Below the pieces are notes generated by a model, which was not told where the DNA came from, did not search any database, and saw only the letters and a list, made by a program, of their open reading frames with translations. Below are positions 53,992 to 63,285 of a stretch of DNA of 64,000 nucleotides, one piece after another. The stretch is from Bremerella sp. P1 (GTDB lineage: Bacteria > Planctomycetota > Planctomycetia > Pirellulales > Pirellulaceae): positions 6,597,814 to 6,661,813 of the forward strand of contig NZ_CP118164.1 of assembly GCF_028748185.1 (NCBI RefSeq), written 5' to 3'. Both the position numbers and the translations under genes were made by a program. How positions within the stretch are numbered: position 1 is the first letter of the stretch; each line of letters opens with the position of its first letter.

Positions 53992-55422
53992 CTAGTCGGT
54001 CGTATCTTCCGCGGTGTCCTGGTCGGGATGGTCGGACCGAGTCAGTAGAAAGTCGACCATCTGGTTCAGTTCTTCGGCAGTCAGCGAAGAGGCAAACGAC
54101 GGCATGTTATAGCCACCGTTATTAATGCGGATGACCAGTTCGCCTCGGTCGAGCCGGTCGCCGATGACCGAGAGTTCCGGACCGCGGTAGCCGCCGAAGC
54201 CGTCGACGTTGTGGCAGTAGAGACAACCTTTCTGCCGCAGAAGTACAGCCCCGTGCTGAATATTCGGGTCTTCCGTACGCACGACTTCCGGCGGCAAAGG
54301 TTTGACGTCGAAGTCAGGCGACCACGGTTTGCGGTAACCATAAATGGTAAGCACGACGAACGCGGTCGCCCCGAAAACGACCGTACCGATCGCCCAAGGA
54401 CGCTTCGACGGAGCTCGATGCCCGCGGTTGGAAAGCATGGGGACAATGAACAAACCAATCGCTCCGAGGATCGGCATCCCCAGGATCACGTATGTTTCCA
54501 GTTCCGGCGGCAGCATAGACAACACGGCGAAGTACCACCAGAAATACCAGTCGGGCATCGGGTTGGCATGAATGTTCGCCGGGTCGGGGGCCGGGCCGAG
54601 GGCAGGGGGGCCGGCGAAGATCGCACACCCCATGATCACCACGACCATGACCGTTGAAAACACGACGTCCCGCCACGCGGCAATCGGCCAGAACGGAACG
54701 CCCGTCTTTTCCAGGCGACCTTCGTATTCTTCCTTGTACGTTTCGGGATTGACCGGTTGGTCGGCCTTGGGCATTTCGGAAATGCCATGCCGCAGGATGA
54801 GCCATAAGTGCAAACCAACGCCTGCGAAGATCAGTCCCGGCAGGATGAACACATGAATGGCGAAGAAGCGGCTCAGCGTCGAACCGCCCACGGTTTCGCC
54901 CCCCATCAGAAACTGCGAGATGTACCCGCCGATAAACGGTACCCGGGCAGCCATCTCGGCCGCGACCATCACCGACCACACGCCGTTGGCATCCCACCGC
55001 AGTAGCTGCCCGGTGAACGCCATACCGAGCACCACGAACAGCAGCACGACACCGCTCATCCAGTTCATCTCACGCGGGTATTTGTACGAAGCATGCAGAA
55101 ACACCTGCGTCATATGAATGACGGCCAGCATCACCATGGCGGTCGCGCCGTAGTAATGCATTCCTCGCACCAGGTAGCCGAGCGTCGCGTCGTTGGTGAT
55201 GTAGACGAGGCTTTCGTAGGCGGCATCGCCACCTGGTACGTAGACCATCGCCAGCGCAACGCCGGTAAGCACTTGAATGATGAACGCGCATAGCGTTGCA
55301 CTACCGAATACGTACCACCACCGCGCATCGCGGGGGACGACATGCTCGAGCATCGGCATGACGACATCGGAGAAGCCGCTTCGATCGTCGATCCAATTCC
55401 AGATCTTGCCCAGCATTGTCAT
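53992..55422 (-). CDS. Cytochrome b (full length, b6/subunit-IV-like) fused to C-terminal cytochrome c
   Basis: A 476-residue subunit of a menaquinol/plastoquinol-type cytochrome bc complex. Eight or so membrane helices carry haem-ligand histidines in GMHYYGATAMVMLAVIHMTQ and FFAIHVFILP; the quinone-site PEWY-like motif is the variant PPELETY, and PDWYFWWYF precedes it. After the last helix, a cytochrome c domain has CLYCHN and a distal methionine in GGYNMPSF. Its ATG overlaps the Rieske stop (ATGA), and it ends the respiratory operon. The longer frame to 55572 is rejected. Confidence 0.9.
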   Translation of the reverse strand: MTMLGKIWNWIDDRSGFSDVVMPMLEHVVPRDARWWYVFGSATLCAFIIQVLTGVALAMVYVPGGDAAYESLVYITNDATLGYLVRGMHYYGATAMVMLAVIHMTQVFLHASYKYPREMNWMSGVVLLFVVLGMAFTGQLLRWDANGVWSVMVAAEMAARVPFIGGYISQFLMGGETVGGSTLSRFFAIHVFILPGLIFAGVGLHLWLILRHGISEMPKADQPVNPETYKEEYEGRLEKTGVPFWPIAAWRDVVFSTVMVVVIMGCAIFAGPPALGPAPDPANIHANPMPDWYFWWYFAVLSMLPPELETYVILGMPILGAIGLFIVPMLSNRGHRAPSKRPWAIGTVVFGATAFVVLTIYGYRKPWSPDFDVKPLPPEVVRTEDPNIQHGAVLLRQKGCLYCHNVDGFGGYRGPELSVIGDRLDRGELVIRINNGGYNMPSFASSLTAEELNQMVDFLLTRSDHPDQDTAEDTTD

Positions 55423-55946
55423 ACCTGGTCGTTGGTGGTCAAGGGAACGGAGGACGTTTCGATCTCGACGAAACCGTCTTTTACCCGCACCGTATAACGG
55501 GCCAGTGGTTCCGGCGGCGGACCGGCAGCGACTTCGCCATCTTCGTAATAGACACCACCGTGGCACGGACACATGAACAACGAAGCATCCTCGACCCAGT
55601 TCACTGGACAGCCGAGATGCCGGCAGTTAATCGAAAACGCGATGAACTCCTTCTCCGAAACCCGCCGCAGCCAGGCACCACTCATCGCGGTGACGCCAGC
55701 CCAGGGTTGATCAATCGAATCCTTGAACTCGACACTCACCGTCTTGCCGACTTCATACTCGTCGAGCTTACCCAACTTCCGCCACACCTGCTTTGGCCTC
55801 GCAAAGACCGGGGCAAGTACGAATCCGACGCCTGGTAGCGTGATCATCGTGCCGATCAGCGCCGACAGTCCCAGGCAAAGCTTGGTTAGAAAGCCACGTC
55901 GGTCTTCGTCGGACGAAGGGTTGTTTGGTTCCACGCAATCACTCAC
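55419..55946 (-). CDS. Rieske iron-sulfur protein of the bc complex
   Basis: A 175-residue Rieske protein with an N-terminal membrane anchor preceded by a Tat-like RRGFLTKLCLGLSALIG segment and the [2Fe-2S] motifs CRHLGCPVNW and CPCHGGVYY. It transfers electrons from quinol to the cytochrome c domain. The start is GTG 55946 with AGAAGGA eight bases upstream, overlapping the upstream small subunit by eight bases; the longer frame to 55970 begins with TTG. It overlaps the cytochrome b start by four bases. Confidence 0.9.
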   Translation of the reverse strand: MSDCVEPNNPSSDEDRRGFLTKLCLGLSALIGTMITLPGVGFVLAPVFARPKQVWRKLGKLDEYEVGKTVSVEFKDSIDQPWAGVTAMSGAWLRRVSEKEFIAFSINCRHLGCPVNWVEDASLFMCPCHGGVYYEDGEVAAGPPPEPLARYTVRVKDGFVEIETSSVPLTTNDQV

Positions 55947-56154
55947 CGGTGTTTTCCTTCTTCCAATCAAGCCGGATGTCGTTGATCCACATCCATAGCG
56001 ACCACGCCATCACGCCCAGCCCGGCGACCGACATGATCCACATCGTCGTGATGCCCCACAGCAGCATCATGATGCCAAGGGCCATCGCGGCTGGGGCATA
56101 GGTCGGCTGCGGCGTGGGAGACTCGTGCGACTGGGCGACTTCACTCTCACTCAC
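55939..56154 (-). CDS. Small membrane subunit of the respiratory operon
   Basis: A 71-residue protein with a short hydrophilic leader (VSESEVAQSHESPTPQPTY) and two adjacent hydrophobic helices (AMALGIMMLLWGITTMWIMS; GLGVMAWSLWMWI). It starts at GTG 56154, overlapping the stop of the upstream ctaG-like gene (GTGA). Its size and place resemble the small subunit IV of aa3/caa3 oxidases. Easily missed because the frame continues upstream in a non-coding sense. Confidence 0.7.
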   Translation of the reverse strand: MSESEVAQSHESPTPQPTYAPAAMALGIMMLLWGITTMWIMSVAGLGVMAWSLWMWINDIRLDWKKENTGE

Positions 56155-56966
56155 AGGGAAGCCTCCGATAGGTTCTCGTTCGAAGCGTGGTCTTCCATCG
56201 CATACCAACGGCTTAGCACGCTGAGGATCGCACAGACATACAGCGAGCACGGCGGTACCCACATCAATAGCCCGCCCAGTTGTTGATCGACCATCGGCGT
56301 GAAGCCTGCCTGATACAGCGACGTGAGGATGCCGACTCGATCGACCGGGTTGGCAAACGCGGGACAAACGGATACCGGCGTAAACGTGATATAGATCCCC
56401 AGCAGGGTGCATCCGGCACAGGCCGAAAACAAATAAATGACTGCCAACAGCGGATCCAGGCGGAAGCGGGCTACCGGCGAATAGATGGGCCACCAAAACG
56501 CCAAGCCGGCCGCCAGGAAGGTGGCACTGCGGACGAAGCTAAGTGCGTCGCTTTGCGTTGCCGCACTACATAGCGAGGGAACATGCCACAGCCACATTGC
56601 CCCCAGGCCGGCAATCCAGCCGACCACTGGTATGGAGAGCAGTGAATTCAACTTCGTCAGGCCTGGACGAGCCAGCAGCGACTCCATCATTTCACGCGGT
56701 AGAAACAGCATCAGTCCCAGGGGTACGATCAGTAGCAACAAAAGGTGCTGCACCATGTGCGCGCTGAACAGATAGCCTCCGGCCAGCACGCCAACCGGGG
56801 AGATAAATGCCAGTACCAACACCACCATCGCCATAGCCAGCCACCACCAGTTGGCTCCGGCCAGCTTCTTTCGCCACGCGATGACCGCGATCACCAGCGG
56901 CACCACGACCAGCCACACCGGTGAGGTGAGATTCCAAAGCGATGGGTTCGTCAGGAAGGACATCAT
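56151..56966 (-). CDS. ctaG: CtaG/caa3-type oxidase assembly factor
   Basis: A 271-residue protein with seven or so membrane helices and the family segments YLFSAHMVQHLLLLLIVPLGLM (histidines of a proposed copper site), GWIAGLGAMWLWHVPSL and VDQQLGGLLMWVPPC. CtaG_caa3 proteins help insert copper into caa3 oxidases. The start is ATG 56966, overlapping the stop of the fused oxidase gene (ATGATG/TGA). The longer frame to 57008 is spurious. Confidence 0.88.
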   Translation of the reverse strand: MMSFLTNPSLWNLTSPVWLVVVPLVIAVIAWRKKLAGANWWWLAMAMVVLVLAFISPVGVLAGGYLFSAHMVQHLLLLLIVPLGLMLFLPREMMESLLARPGLTKLNSLLSIPVVGWIAGLGAMWLWHVPSLCSAATQSDALSFVRSATFLAAGLAFWWPIYSPVARFRLDPLLAVIYLFSACAGCTLLGIYITFTPVSVCPAFANPVDRVGILTSLYQAGFTPMVDQQLGGLLMWVPPCSLYVCAILSVLSRWYAMEDHASNENLSEASL

Positions 56967-59185
56967 TGCAGATACCCCATGTACACAATCAGGAAGACGA
57001 CAATCCAAACGACGTCGACAAAGTGCCAGTAAACACCGACTGCTCCAAACACCTTGCTCCGCTTGCTGGAGAAGGAATCATTCATGGCCAGGGCCAACAG
57101 GATCGACAGCGCGACGAGGCCTGCCGTCACGTGCAGACCATGAAATCCGGTCACCGTGAAGAACGTCGCCGCGAAGAGATTCAAGTCGACCGTGATGCCA
57201 CTTTGAATCAGTCCGGTGTACTCCCAGGCCTGACCCAACATGAAGACGGCGCCCAGGCCGATCGTCAAACCCAGCCAGCCGCGGAAGTGCTGCGCCTTGC
57301 CTGCTTTCAAGGCGCGCTCGGCAAACCAGAACGTCACACTGCTTAGCAGCAAACAAACGGTAAACGCTCCGGTGCGGGTCGCGTCGAGCGCTGTGGATGA
57401 ATTCGGCCCTTCCACTTCCTGCGAGTTGAAAACAACGTACGACACCAACAACAAAAGGAAGAAGACCGCCTCCGACGCGATAAACGCCCAGGCACATACC
57501 ATCGCTTTATCGGGCCTACGGCCGTTGTCGCTTGGTGTTTTTTCCGACTTCCAATCGGCGTGCTCCGGCTGATCCATATCCCAGACCGGACGACGGCTCT
57601 TGACCTCGGGGATCGTCTCGAAGTTCTCTGCCGGCGGTGGTGAAGTAGTGGCCCATTCCAGCGTGAAGCCGTTCCACGGGTTGTTGCCGGCAGGCTGGCC
57701 ACTTCGCAGGCTGATCGCGATGTTCCATAGCAGCACGAGCGTGCCGGTTGCCATGGCAACGGCTCCGGCGGTGGCAACCATGTTCAGGATCATCCAGCCT
57801 GGATTGTCGTCGTAAGTGTAGACGCGCCGCGGCATGCCCATCACGCCCAGAAAATGCTGTGACATGAAGGTCGCGTTGAGACCGAATATCCACAGCCACA
57901 GTTGCCAGCGGCCCAGGCGTTCGCTGAGCATCCGCCCAGTCATTTTCGGGAACCAGTAGTAGGTCGCCGAGAACAGCCCAAATACGGTTCCACCAATCAG
58001 CACGTAGTGAAAGTGCCCGACTACGAAGTAAGTATCGGTCAACTGCCAATCGATCGGCACGGCGGCAAACATCACACCCGTCAGTCCCCCAATCACGAAC
58101 TCCAAGAGGAAAGCGACGGCGAACTGCATGGCGACGGTCAAATGAATGGCTCCACCCCACATCGTGGCGGTCCAGTTGAAGATCTTCACGCCGGTTGGCA
58201 GGGCGATCAGGAGGGTTCCGATCGCGAAGAAGATGTCGGCCCCCATGCCCAGCCCCACGGCAAACATGTGATGGGCCCATACGCCGTAGCTCAACAGTAC
58301 GATTACAGCACTCGAGCCAGCCACGAACGCGTAGCCGTAGATCGGCTTCCGCGAGAACGTCGGGATCACCTCTGAGATCATCCCGAACGCCGGCAGAATG
58401 AGAATGTAGACCTCGGGATGGCCAAACACCCAGAAGAAGTGTTGCCACAACACGGCCGAACCACCCCGTTCCGGCTGAAAGAAGGCCGCTCCCAAGAAGC
58501 GATCGATCAGCAGCATGGCCAGCGCGGCATTCAGGGCCGGTAAGGCCAATACGGTCAGAATCGCCGTCATCAGGCTCATCCAAACGAATAGCGGAACCCG
58601 CTGTAAACTCATGCCAGGTGCACGAAGGGTCAGGACGGAGACGACGATATTAATCGCCGCCGCGACGCTTCCCACGCCCAGGCAAAGCAGCCCAATGATC
58701 CAGTAGTCCTGCGCAACCATCAAGTTATAGGGCCGCGTCGAGAGAGGCGCATAGCTAAACCAGCCAGCGCTGGGAGCCGCACCGGTGAAGAAGCTGAAGT
58801 AAAGGAGAATGCCACCCATTGGCAGCAGCCAGAAGCTCATCGCATTGAGCCGCGGAAAGGCGACATCGCGGGCCCCGATCATCAGCGGAACGAAGTAGTT
58901 CGCGAAGCCAACCAGTACCGGCATGCCCACCAGAAAGACCATCGTGGTCCCATGCATGGTGAACATCTGGTTGAAGAAGTCCGGCGAGAGGAAATCGTTC
59001 TTGGGGACCAGCAGCTGGAACCGAATCAGCAAGGCTTCCAGCCCGCCGATCGCCAGAAAGATAGTCGCCGTGCAGATGTACATGATGCCGATCTGCTTGT
59101 GGTCGACCGAGCTAACCCAAGCCAACAGCGGGCCCAGCGCCGTCGGCTGCTGGACTTCTGTCTCCTTCGTTTCGACCAGTGGCAT
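56963..59185 (-). CDS. Fused cytochrome c oxidase subunit I+III
   Basis: A 740-residue fusion. Residues 1-530 are subunit I: TMHGTTMVFLVG (low-spin haem ligand), FWVFGHPEVYILILPAFG (Cu-B histidine and cross-linked tyrosine), AHHMFAVG and VVGHFHYVL. A linker of about 50 hydrophilic residues joins it to subunit III (from about 565: AMVCAWAFIASEAVFFLLLLVSY, TGFHGLHVTAGL, YWHFVDVVWIVVFL). Such CoxA/C fusions occur in caa3 oxidases. Start is ATG 59185; an in-frame TTG at 59191, overlapping the preceding stop, is an alternative. Confidence 0.93.
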   Translation of the reverse strand: MPLVETKETEVQQPTALGPLLAWVSSVDHKQIGIMYICTATIFLAIGGLEALLIRFQLLVPKNDFLSPDFFNQMFTMHGTTMVFLVGMPVLVGFANYFVPLMIGARDVAFPRLNAMSFWLLPMGGILLYFSFFTGAAPSAGWFSYAPLSTRPYNLMVAQDYWIIGLLCLGVGSVAAAINIVVSVLTLRAPGMSLQRVPLFVWMSLMTAILTVLALPALNAALAMLLIDRFLGAAFFQPERGGSAVLWQHFFWVFGHPEVYILILPAFGMISEVIPTFSRKPIYGYAFVAGSSAVIVLLSYGVWAHHMFAVGLGMGADIFFAIGTLLIALPTGVKIFNWTATMWGGAIHLTVAMQFAVAFLLEFVIGGLTGVMFAAVPIDWQLTDTYFVVGHFHYVLIGGTVFGLFSATYYWFPKMTGRMLSERLGRWQLWLWIFGLNATFMSQHFLGVMGMPRRVYTYDDNPGWMILNMVATAGAVAMATGTLVLLWNIAISLRSGQPAGNNPWNGFTLEWATTSPPPAENFETIPEVKSRRPVWDMDQPEHADWKSEKTPSDNGRRPDKAMVCAWAFIASEAVFFLLLLVSYVVFNSQEVEGPNSSTALDATRTGAFTVCLLLSSVTFWFAERALKAGKAQHFRGWLGLTIGLGAVFMLGQAWEYTGLIQSGITVDLNLFAATFFTVTGFHGLHVTAGLVALSILLALAMNDSFSSKRSKVFGAVGVYWHFVDVVWIVVFLIVYMGYLQ

Positions 59186-59187
59186 GC

Positions 59188-60141
59188 TCAACGGAGGGTC
59201 TCCAGGTAGGCGACCAATTGATCGAGTTGCTCGTCTTTAAGTTTAAAGTTGGGCATCTTGCAGCCAGGCTTCACAGCCTGCGGATTGGCCAGCCAGGTAC
59301 GGAGATTCTCCGGTGTGTTCTTAATCACGCCCGCGCCCAGCCGAGCGCGGCTGGCCAAGTGGGTCAGGTCGGGAGCGAAGTCTTTCGTCGCTTCGGTTCC
59401 TGAGACCGCATGACACTGCGAACAGGTCAGCTTCATGAACAGGGCTGCTCCATCCGAGGCCAGCTTCTCGTCGGGTGCAGCGGCCGTCTGCTTCTCTCGC
59501 TGCTGCCAGGCATTGAAGTCGTCGGGGTCGTGCGCGATCACCAGGAAGTTCATCCAGGCATGCTGCGTGCCGCAGTACTCAGCGCACCGCCCCTGGTACG
59601 TACCTGGCTTGTCGGCTTCCAGCCAGACGAAGTTCTCGTGCCCGGGGATTGCGTCCATCTTGCGCGTCAGCTGGGCAACCCAGAAACAGTGAATGACATC
59701 TTCCGAACGCAGCGCAACTCGCAATTTCTTTCCGGTCGGAATGTGAATCTCGTTCGCCGAGACGATGCCAGACGCCGTGTATTCGACTTCCCACCACCAC
59801 TGGTGCCCGGTGACGATAATGTCGATGCCGTCGTCGCCGGTCGCCCCCTTGGCATACTGTGGTGGCAGGGCGTTGATCGTGAGGATGAGCTTGATGCTGA
59901 TCACTGCGATCCAGATGACAATGATCACCGGACCTGCCATCCAGGCGATTTCTCGCTTATGACTGCCGAAATCCTGGGCGGGAAGTTTTTCGGTAACGCG
60001 AAAGCGATACAGGGCGAAGCAGATCAACCCCGAGACGATGGCGAAGATGCCGGCACTGATGATCAGCACCTGGACAAAGAGATCGCGTATTGATTCCGCC
60101 TGAGGTGATGCCGGATCGAATACGGGAAATGTCGACTCCAT
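59188..60141 (-). CDS. Cytochrome c oxidase subunit II with C-terminal cytochrome c domain (caa3 type)
   Basis: A 317-residue subunit II with two N-terminal membrane helices, the aromatic HQWWWEVEY segment, CuA ligands in DVIHCFWVAQLTRKMDAIPG and CAEYCGTQHAWM, then a cytochrome c domain (CSQCHAVSG; CKMPNF with methionine). The fused haem identifies a caa3-type oxidase. It is the first gene of the operon: coxII, coxI/III, ctaG, small subunit, Rieske, cytochrome b/c, every junction overlapping or nearly so. The start at 60141 is chosen for length; the longer frame to 60249 is unlikely. Confidence 0.92.
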   Translation of the reverse strand: MESTFPVFDPASPQAESIRDLFVQVLIISAGIFAIVSGLICFALYRFRVTEKLPAQDFGSHKREIAWMAGPVIIVIWIAVISIKLILTINALPPQYAKGATGDDGIDIIVTGHQWWWEVEYTASGIVSANEIHIPTGKKLRVALRSEDVIHCFWVAQLTRKMDAIPGHENFVWLEADKPGTYQGRCAEYCGTQHAWMNFLVIAHDPDDFNAWQQREKQTAAAPDEKLASDGAALFMKLTCSQCHAVSGTEATKDFAPDLTHLASRARLGAGVIKNTPENLRTWLANPQAVKPGCKMPNFKLKDEQLDQLVAYLETLR

Positions 60142-60457
60142 CGCGTCCAAACTCTGAGGTACTGAATACTTTGCGTAATCCTTACTGGTCGATGCGATTG
60201 TACGAAGATTCCGGCAGGTCGCAATCCGATTCAACCCGACATCGCTCACCGCAGCTTAACAATTGGCCAATCGCGTTAAGCAGTTCCCACTACGCATTCA
60301 AGGCAATCTAGAGAAACCGTCTTGCCACGGCTGTGGAGTTCACTTTTCAGCGTTTGGCCTGCACGGGCGATTGCCCAAGCGCAGGGACATCCGTTTTCAA
60401 CTATGCTGGACGGATACCTACCGCCTTTCGATCCCACCTCAGCCTGGAAACCTGCCC
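60142..60457. other. Divergent promoter region between oxidase operon and GH97 gene
   Basis: This 316-base gap should hold promoters in both directions. No clear sigma70 pair, repeat or small gene was recognised. Confidence 0.4.
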
Positions 60458-62398
60458 ATGACCCTGGTTGGCCGACGCACGTCCCGACTTCTACTTGCTA
60501 CCGTGCCTCTCCTTCGCTTGATCGGTGTCTGCGCGATCTTGGTAATAGCGGCCTGCTCCGCAGTGCTGGCCGAACCGCTCACGTCCCCCAATGGTCGGAT
60601 TGAGGTCCGCGTCGCTATCAAACAAGTCGACCAGAAAAGTCAGTTGAACTACTCGGTGAAGCTGGACGACGAAGTGTTTATGGATAACAGCACGATATCT
60701 TTTCTGCGTAGCGATCGCGTGGTCATTGGTGACCACCTGAAGTTGCTGCAGACCACCGACATGACAAGACATAACACCAAGTGGAAGCCTGTCTACGGCG
60801 AGCGATCCGAGATTGTCGATCACTACCATGCCCAAGCCTTCCACTGCGAAGATACGGCCACCAAGTGCACCTTCAACGTGGAAGTCCGCTGCTACGATCA
60901 TGGCGTCGCCGTTCGTACGCTCGTCGGCAATGACAAGCCGATAACACTGCTTGAGGAACGGACCGAGTTCTGCTTTCCCGGCGATCCTTGGGCGTGGCGT
61001 ACGAAATCCGCCCAAGGCACGTACGACAAAGTCCGCCTCGTCGATCTGGGTGACAACGTCGAGCGGCCACTCACCATCCAACTCGGTCCCAACCGTTATG
61101 CGGCTGTCGCAGAAGCTGCCGCGATCGACTATCCCATGATGCGGCTGAAATCGATCTCCGCAGATAAGCCGACGGTCGTGAGTCAGCTGCGAAGCGCAGC
61201 AACCTCGGAAACAACGCTACAAACTCCCTGGCGAGTGATTTTGATCGGCAACTCGCCTGGAGAGCTGCTCGAGAGCAACGATCTGATCCTCAACCTGAAC
61301 GAGCCTTGCGCTATCGAAGACACCTCCTGGATTAAACCGGGCAAGGTGCTTCGCGAGATCAGCTTGACGAACGACGGAGCCAAGGCGGCGATCGACTTTG
61401 CGGTGGCCAACAACTTTCAATATGTCGAATTCGACGCCGGCTGGTATGGCTACGAGTACGACGATTCTTCCGACGCAACGACCGTCACTCTCGACCCAAG
61501 GCGTTCGGCCGGGCCGCTCGATCTGCAAGAGATGGTCAAGTATGCCGACGAGCGCGGCATCGGTATCATCGTCTACGTCAATCGCCGAGCCTTGGAGAAG
61601 CAACTGGACGAGATCTTGCCTCTTTACAAAAGCTGGGGGATTGCCGGCGTGAAGTATGGCTTCGTGAACACGGGTTCGCAGCAGTGGACTTCGTGGCTGC
61701 ATGACGCGGTACGCAAAGCCGCCGAGCATAAGCTGATGGTCGACATTCATGACGAGTACCGCCCGGTCGGTTACTCACGGACCTATCCCAACTTGATGAC
61801 GCAAGAAGGCGTACGGGGTGATGAAGCGAAGCCATCGACTAGCCTGGCCGTCACGACACTCTTCACGCGAAACCTGGCCGGTGCCGCGGATCATACCATC
61901 TGCTATTTCGACCCACGCGTCGATCAACTATGGACGCACGGTCAGCAACTGGCCAAAGCCGTGTGCACTTATTCGCCGTGGCAATTCATGTACTGGTACG
62001 ACACGCCGCTTACCGAAGCGCAAGACGGCAAGTCATCGCGTAGCCGAATCGTTGACTCGCCCGAGTTGGAGTTTTTCAAAGAAGTCCCCACCGTCTGGGA
62101 CGAGACGAAGGTCATCCATGGCGAGATCGGCGAGTACGCCGTCATTGCCCGGCGTAGCGGCGACGTATGGTTTGTGGGCGCGATAAACGCGAATGAGAAA
62201 CGCGAGCTGAGCCTGCCGCTGACGTTCCTTTCTCCGGATACCAAGTACGAGGCCTGCCGCTATCGAGACGACCCCAGCATGCCCACGAAAACAAAGATCC
62301 GCATCGATACCGAGGCAGTCGATGCCACGACCGAACTGACTCTCACACTTCTACGTGACGGCGGCGAGGCGATTCGGATTGCTCCAACCGGTCGGTAG
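60458..62398 (+). CDS. Glycoside hydrolase family 97 protein, alpha-glucosidase-like (inverting subgroup)
   Basis: A 646-residue secreted GH97 enzyme: signal anchor (LRLIGVCAILVIAACSAVLA), an N-terminal beta-sandwich (SPNGRIEVRVAI), the TIM barrel from about residue 290 (SWIKPGKVLRE, YVEFDAGWYG) and a C-terminal beta domain. At the site of the retaining-subgroup nucleophile aspartate it has glycine (GVKYGFVNTG, G401), as recalled for SusB-type inverting enzymes; candidate acidic residues are E433 (DIHDEYRP) and E450/E456 (MTQEGVRGDE). The start is ATG 60458; the in-frame extension to 60263 is rejected. Substrate is probably an alpha-glucan. Confidence 0.85.
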   Translation: MTLVGRRTSRLLLATVPLLRLIGVCAILVIAACSAVLAEPLTSPNGRIEVRVAIKQVDQKSQLNYSVKLDDEVFMDNSTISFLRSDRVVIGDHLKLLQTTDMTRHNTKWKPVYGERSEIVDHYHAQAFHCEDTATKCTFNVEVRCYDHGVAVRTLVGNDKPITLLEERTEFCFPGDPWAWRTKSAQGTYDKVRLVDLGDNVERPLTIQLGPNRYAAVAEAAAIDYPMMRLKSISADKPTVVSQLRSAATSETTLQTPWRVILIGNSPGELLESNDLILNLNEPCAIEDTSWIKPGKVLREISLTNDGAKAAIDFAVANNFQYVEFDAGWYGYEYDDSSDATTVTLDPRRSAGPLDLQEMVKYADERGIGIIVYVNRRALEKQLDEILPLYKSWGIAGVKYGFVNTGSQQWTSWLHDAVRKAAEHKLMVDIHDEYRPVGYSRTYPNLMTQEGVRGDEAKPSTSLAVTTLFTRNLAGAADHTICYFDPRVDQLWTHGQQLAKAVCTYSPWQFMYWYDTPLTEAQDGKSSRSRIVDSPELEFFKEVPTVWDETKVIHGEIGEYAVIARRSGDVWFVGAINANEKRELSLPLTFLSPDTKYEACRYRDDPSMPTKTKIRIDTEAVDATTELTLTLLRDGGEAIRIAPTGR

Positions 62399-62436
62399 TA
62401 ACCATGGATTAAGTCCAGCAAGTTCAGACAGTCAAC

Positions 62437-63243
62437 TTAGTCTTTCGATGCTTCCTCAGTTGATGGCACACGACGATGCGAACCGGCAAAGAAGTTCTTG
62501 TGCACTTCCAGCAGTCGGGCAAGTTCCGTGACCGGTTCGGCATGGTCGTCGACGCGGAGGTCGATGTAGCGATCGTTTCCTCCATAGCCAGCCTCTTTCC
62601 GGTAGACCATCAGCGCAGCCGATTGCTTGCCGCGTCGGTCTCCACCCGCATCGTCACCGGCGGTCAAAGCGGCCATCAACCAGTCGGCCAGCTCTCCTTC
62701 GCCCTTTTGACTGGCCTCACGATACTTGGCCGCCATATCCTGAATCACCTTCTCACCGGCCAACAAGTTGCCCTGCACGGTAAAGTGCTCTCCCATCAGG
62801 TGACCTGCCCAGGCATTGCACTTCTCGCCGGTGAAGCTGGCAGCTCTCCCTTGCGCATCGACGATCCCCAACTGACGAATGGCCCGGCCTTCATCGCCAT
62901 TGGTTAGTTGCTGCACGACCTCATCGGCCGTCTTATCCTTCAGCAGCTTTAATCCCTCAGGTCCATAAGCCGTATTCGCCGCCGACTGTGTGGCGATCGC
63001 CCCTCGACCGGCCTCACCCCAGGGGACAATGCAGCCGACGCCCAGCACTTTACTTGCCACGGCAATCCCCAGATCCCCAGTCTTCGGATCGTAGGCGACG
63101 ATCGAAAACGTATTCACCTCCGGGTCGGTCGCCTGCGAGGAAGTCACCGCGGGGCGATCTTTCTCAGGCTGCGTCACATACACTAGCCCGACAGCCAAAA
63201 GGGGAATAGCGATTACGGAAGTTACCTTGAGAGCGTTCATCAT
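62437..63243 (-). CDS. DUF1028 protein (Ntn-hydrolase-like), secreted
   Basis: A 268-residue DUF1028 protein with a hydrophobic signal (MMNALKVTSVIAIPLLAVGL). Recognisable are NTFSIVAYDPKTGDLGIAVASK, GAIATQSAANTAYGPEGLKLL, QLGIVDAQGRAASFTGEKC and GNLLAGEKVIQDMA. Members are predicted Ntn-fold amidohydrolases of unknown substrate. It ends with an acidic variable tail and is separate from the downstream ATPase by 42 bp. Confidence 0.88.
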   Translation of the reverse strand: MMNALKVTSVIAIPLLAVGLVYVTQPEKDRPAVTSSQATDPEVNTFSIVAYDPKTGDLGIAVASKVLGVGCIVPWGEAGRGAIATQSAANTAYGPEGLKLLKDKTADEVVQQLTNGDEGRAIRQLGIVDAQGRAASFTGEKCNAWAGHLMGEHFTVQGNLLAGEKVIQDMAAKYREASQKGEGELADWLMAALTAGDDAGGDRRGKQSAALMVYRKEAGYGGNDRYIDLRVDDHAEPVTELARLLEVHKNFFAGSHRRVPSTEEASKD

Positions 63244-63285
63244 GTTGTGTCCGTTGAGGTCGATTGTCGCTACTAGTTTACCCTC

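Noticed and set aside
57516-58583. 355-residue minus-strand frame inside the oxidase gene
   Set aside because: It is a shifted reading of the subunit I/III gene, whose haem and copper motifs are intact in the true frame.
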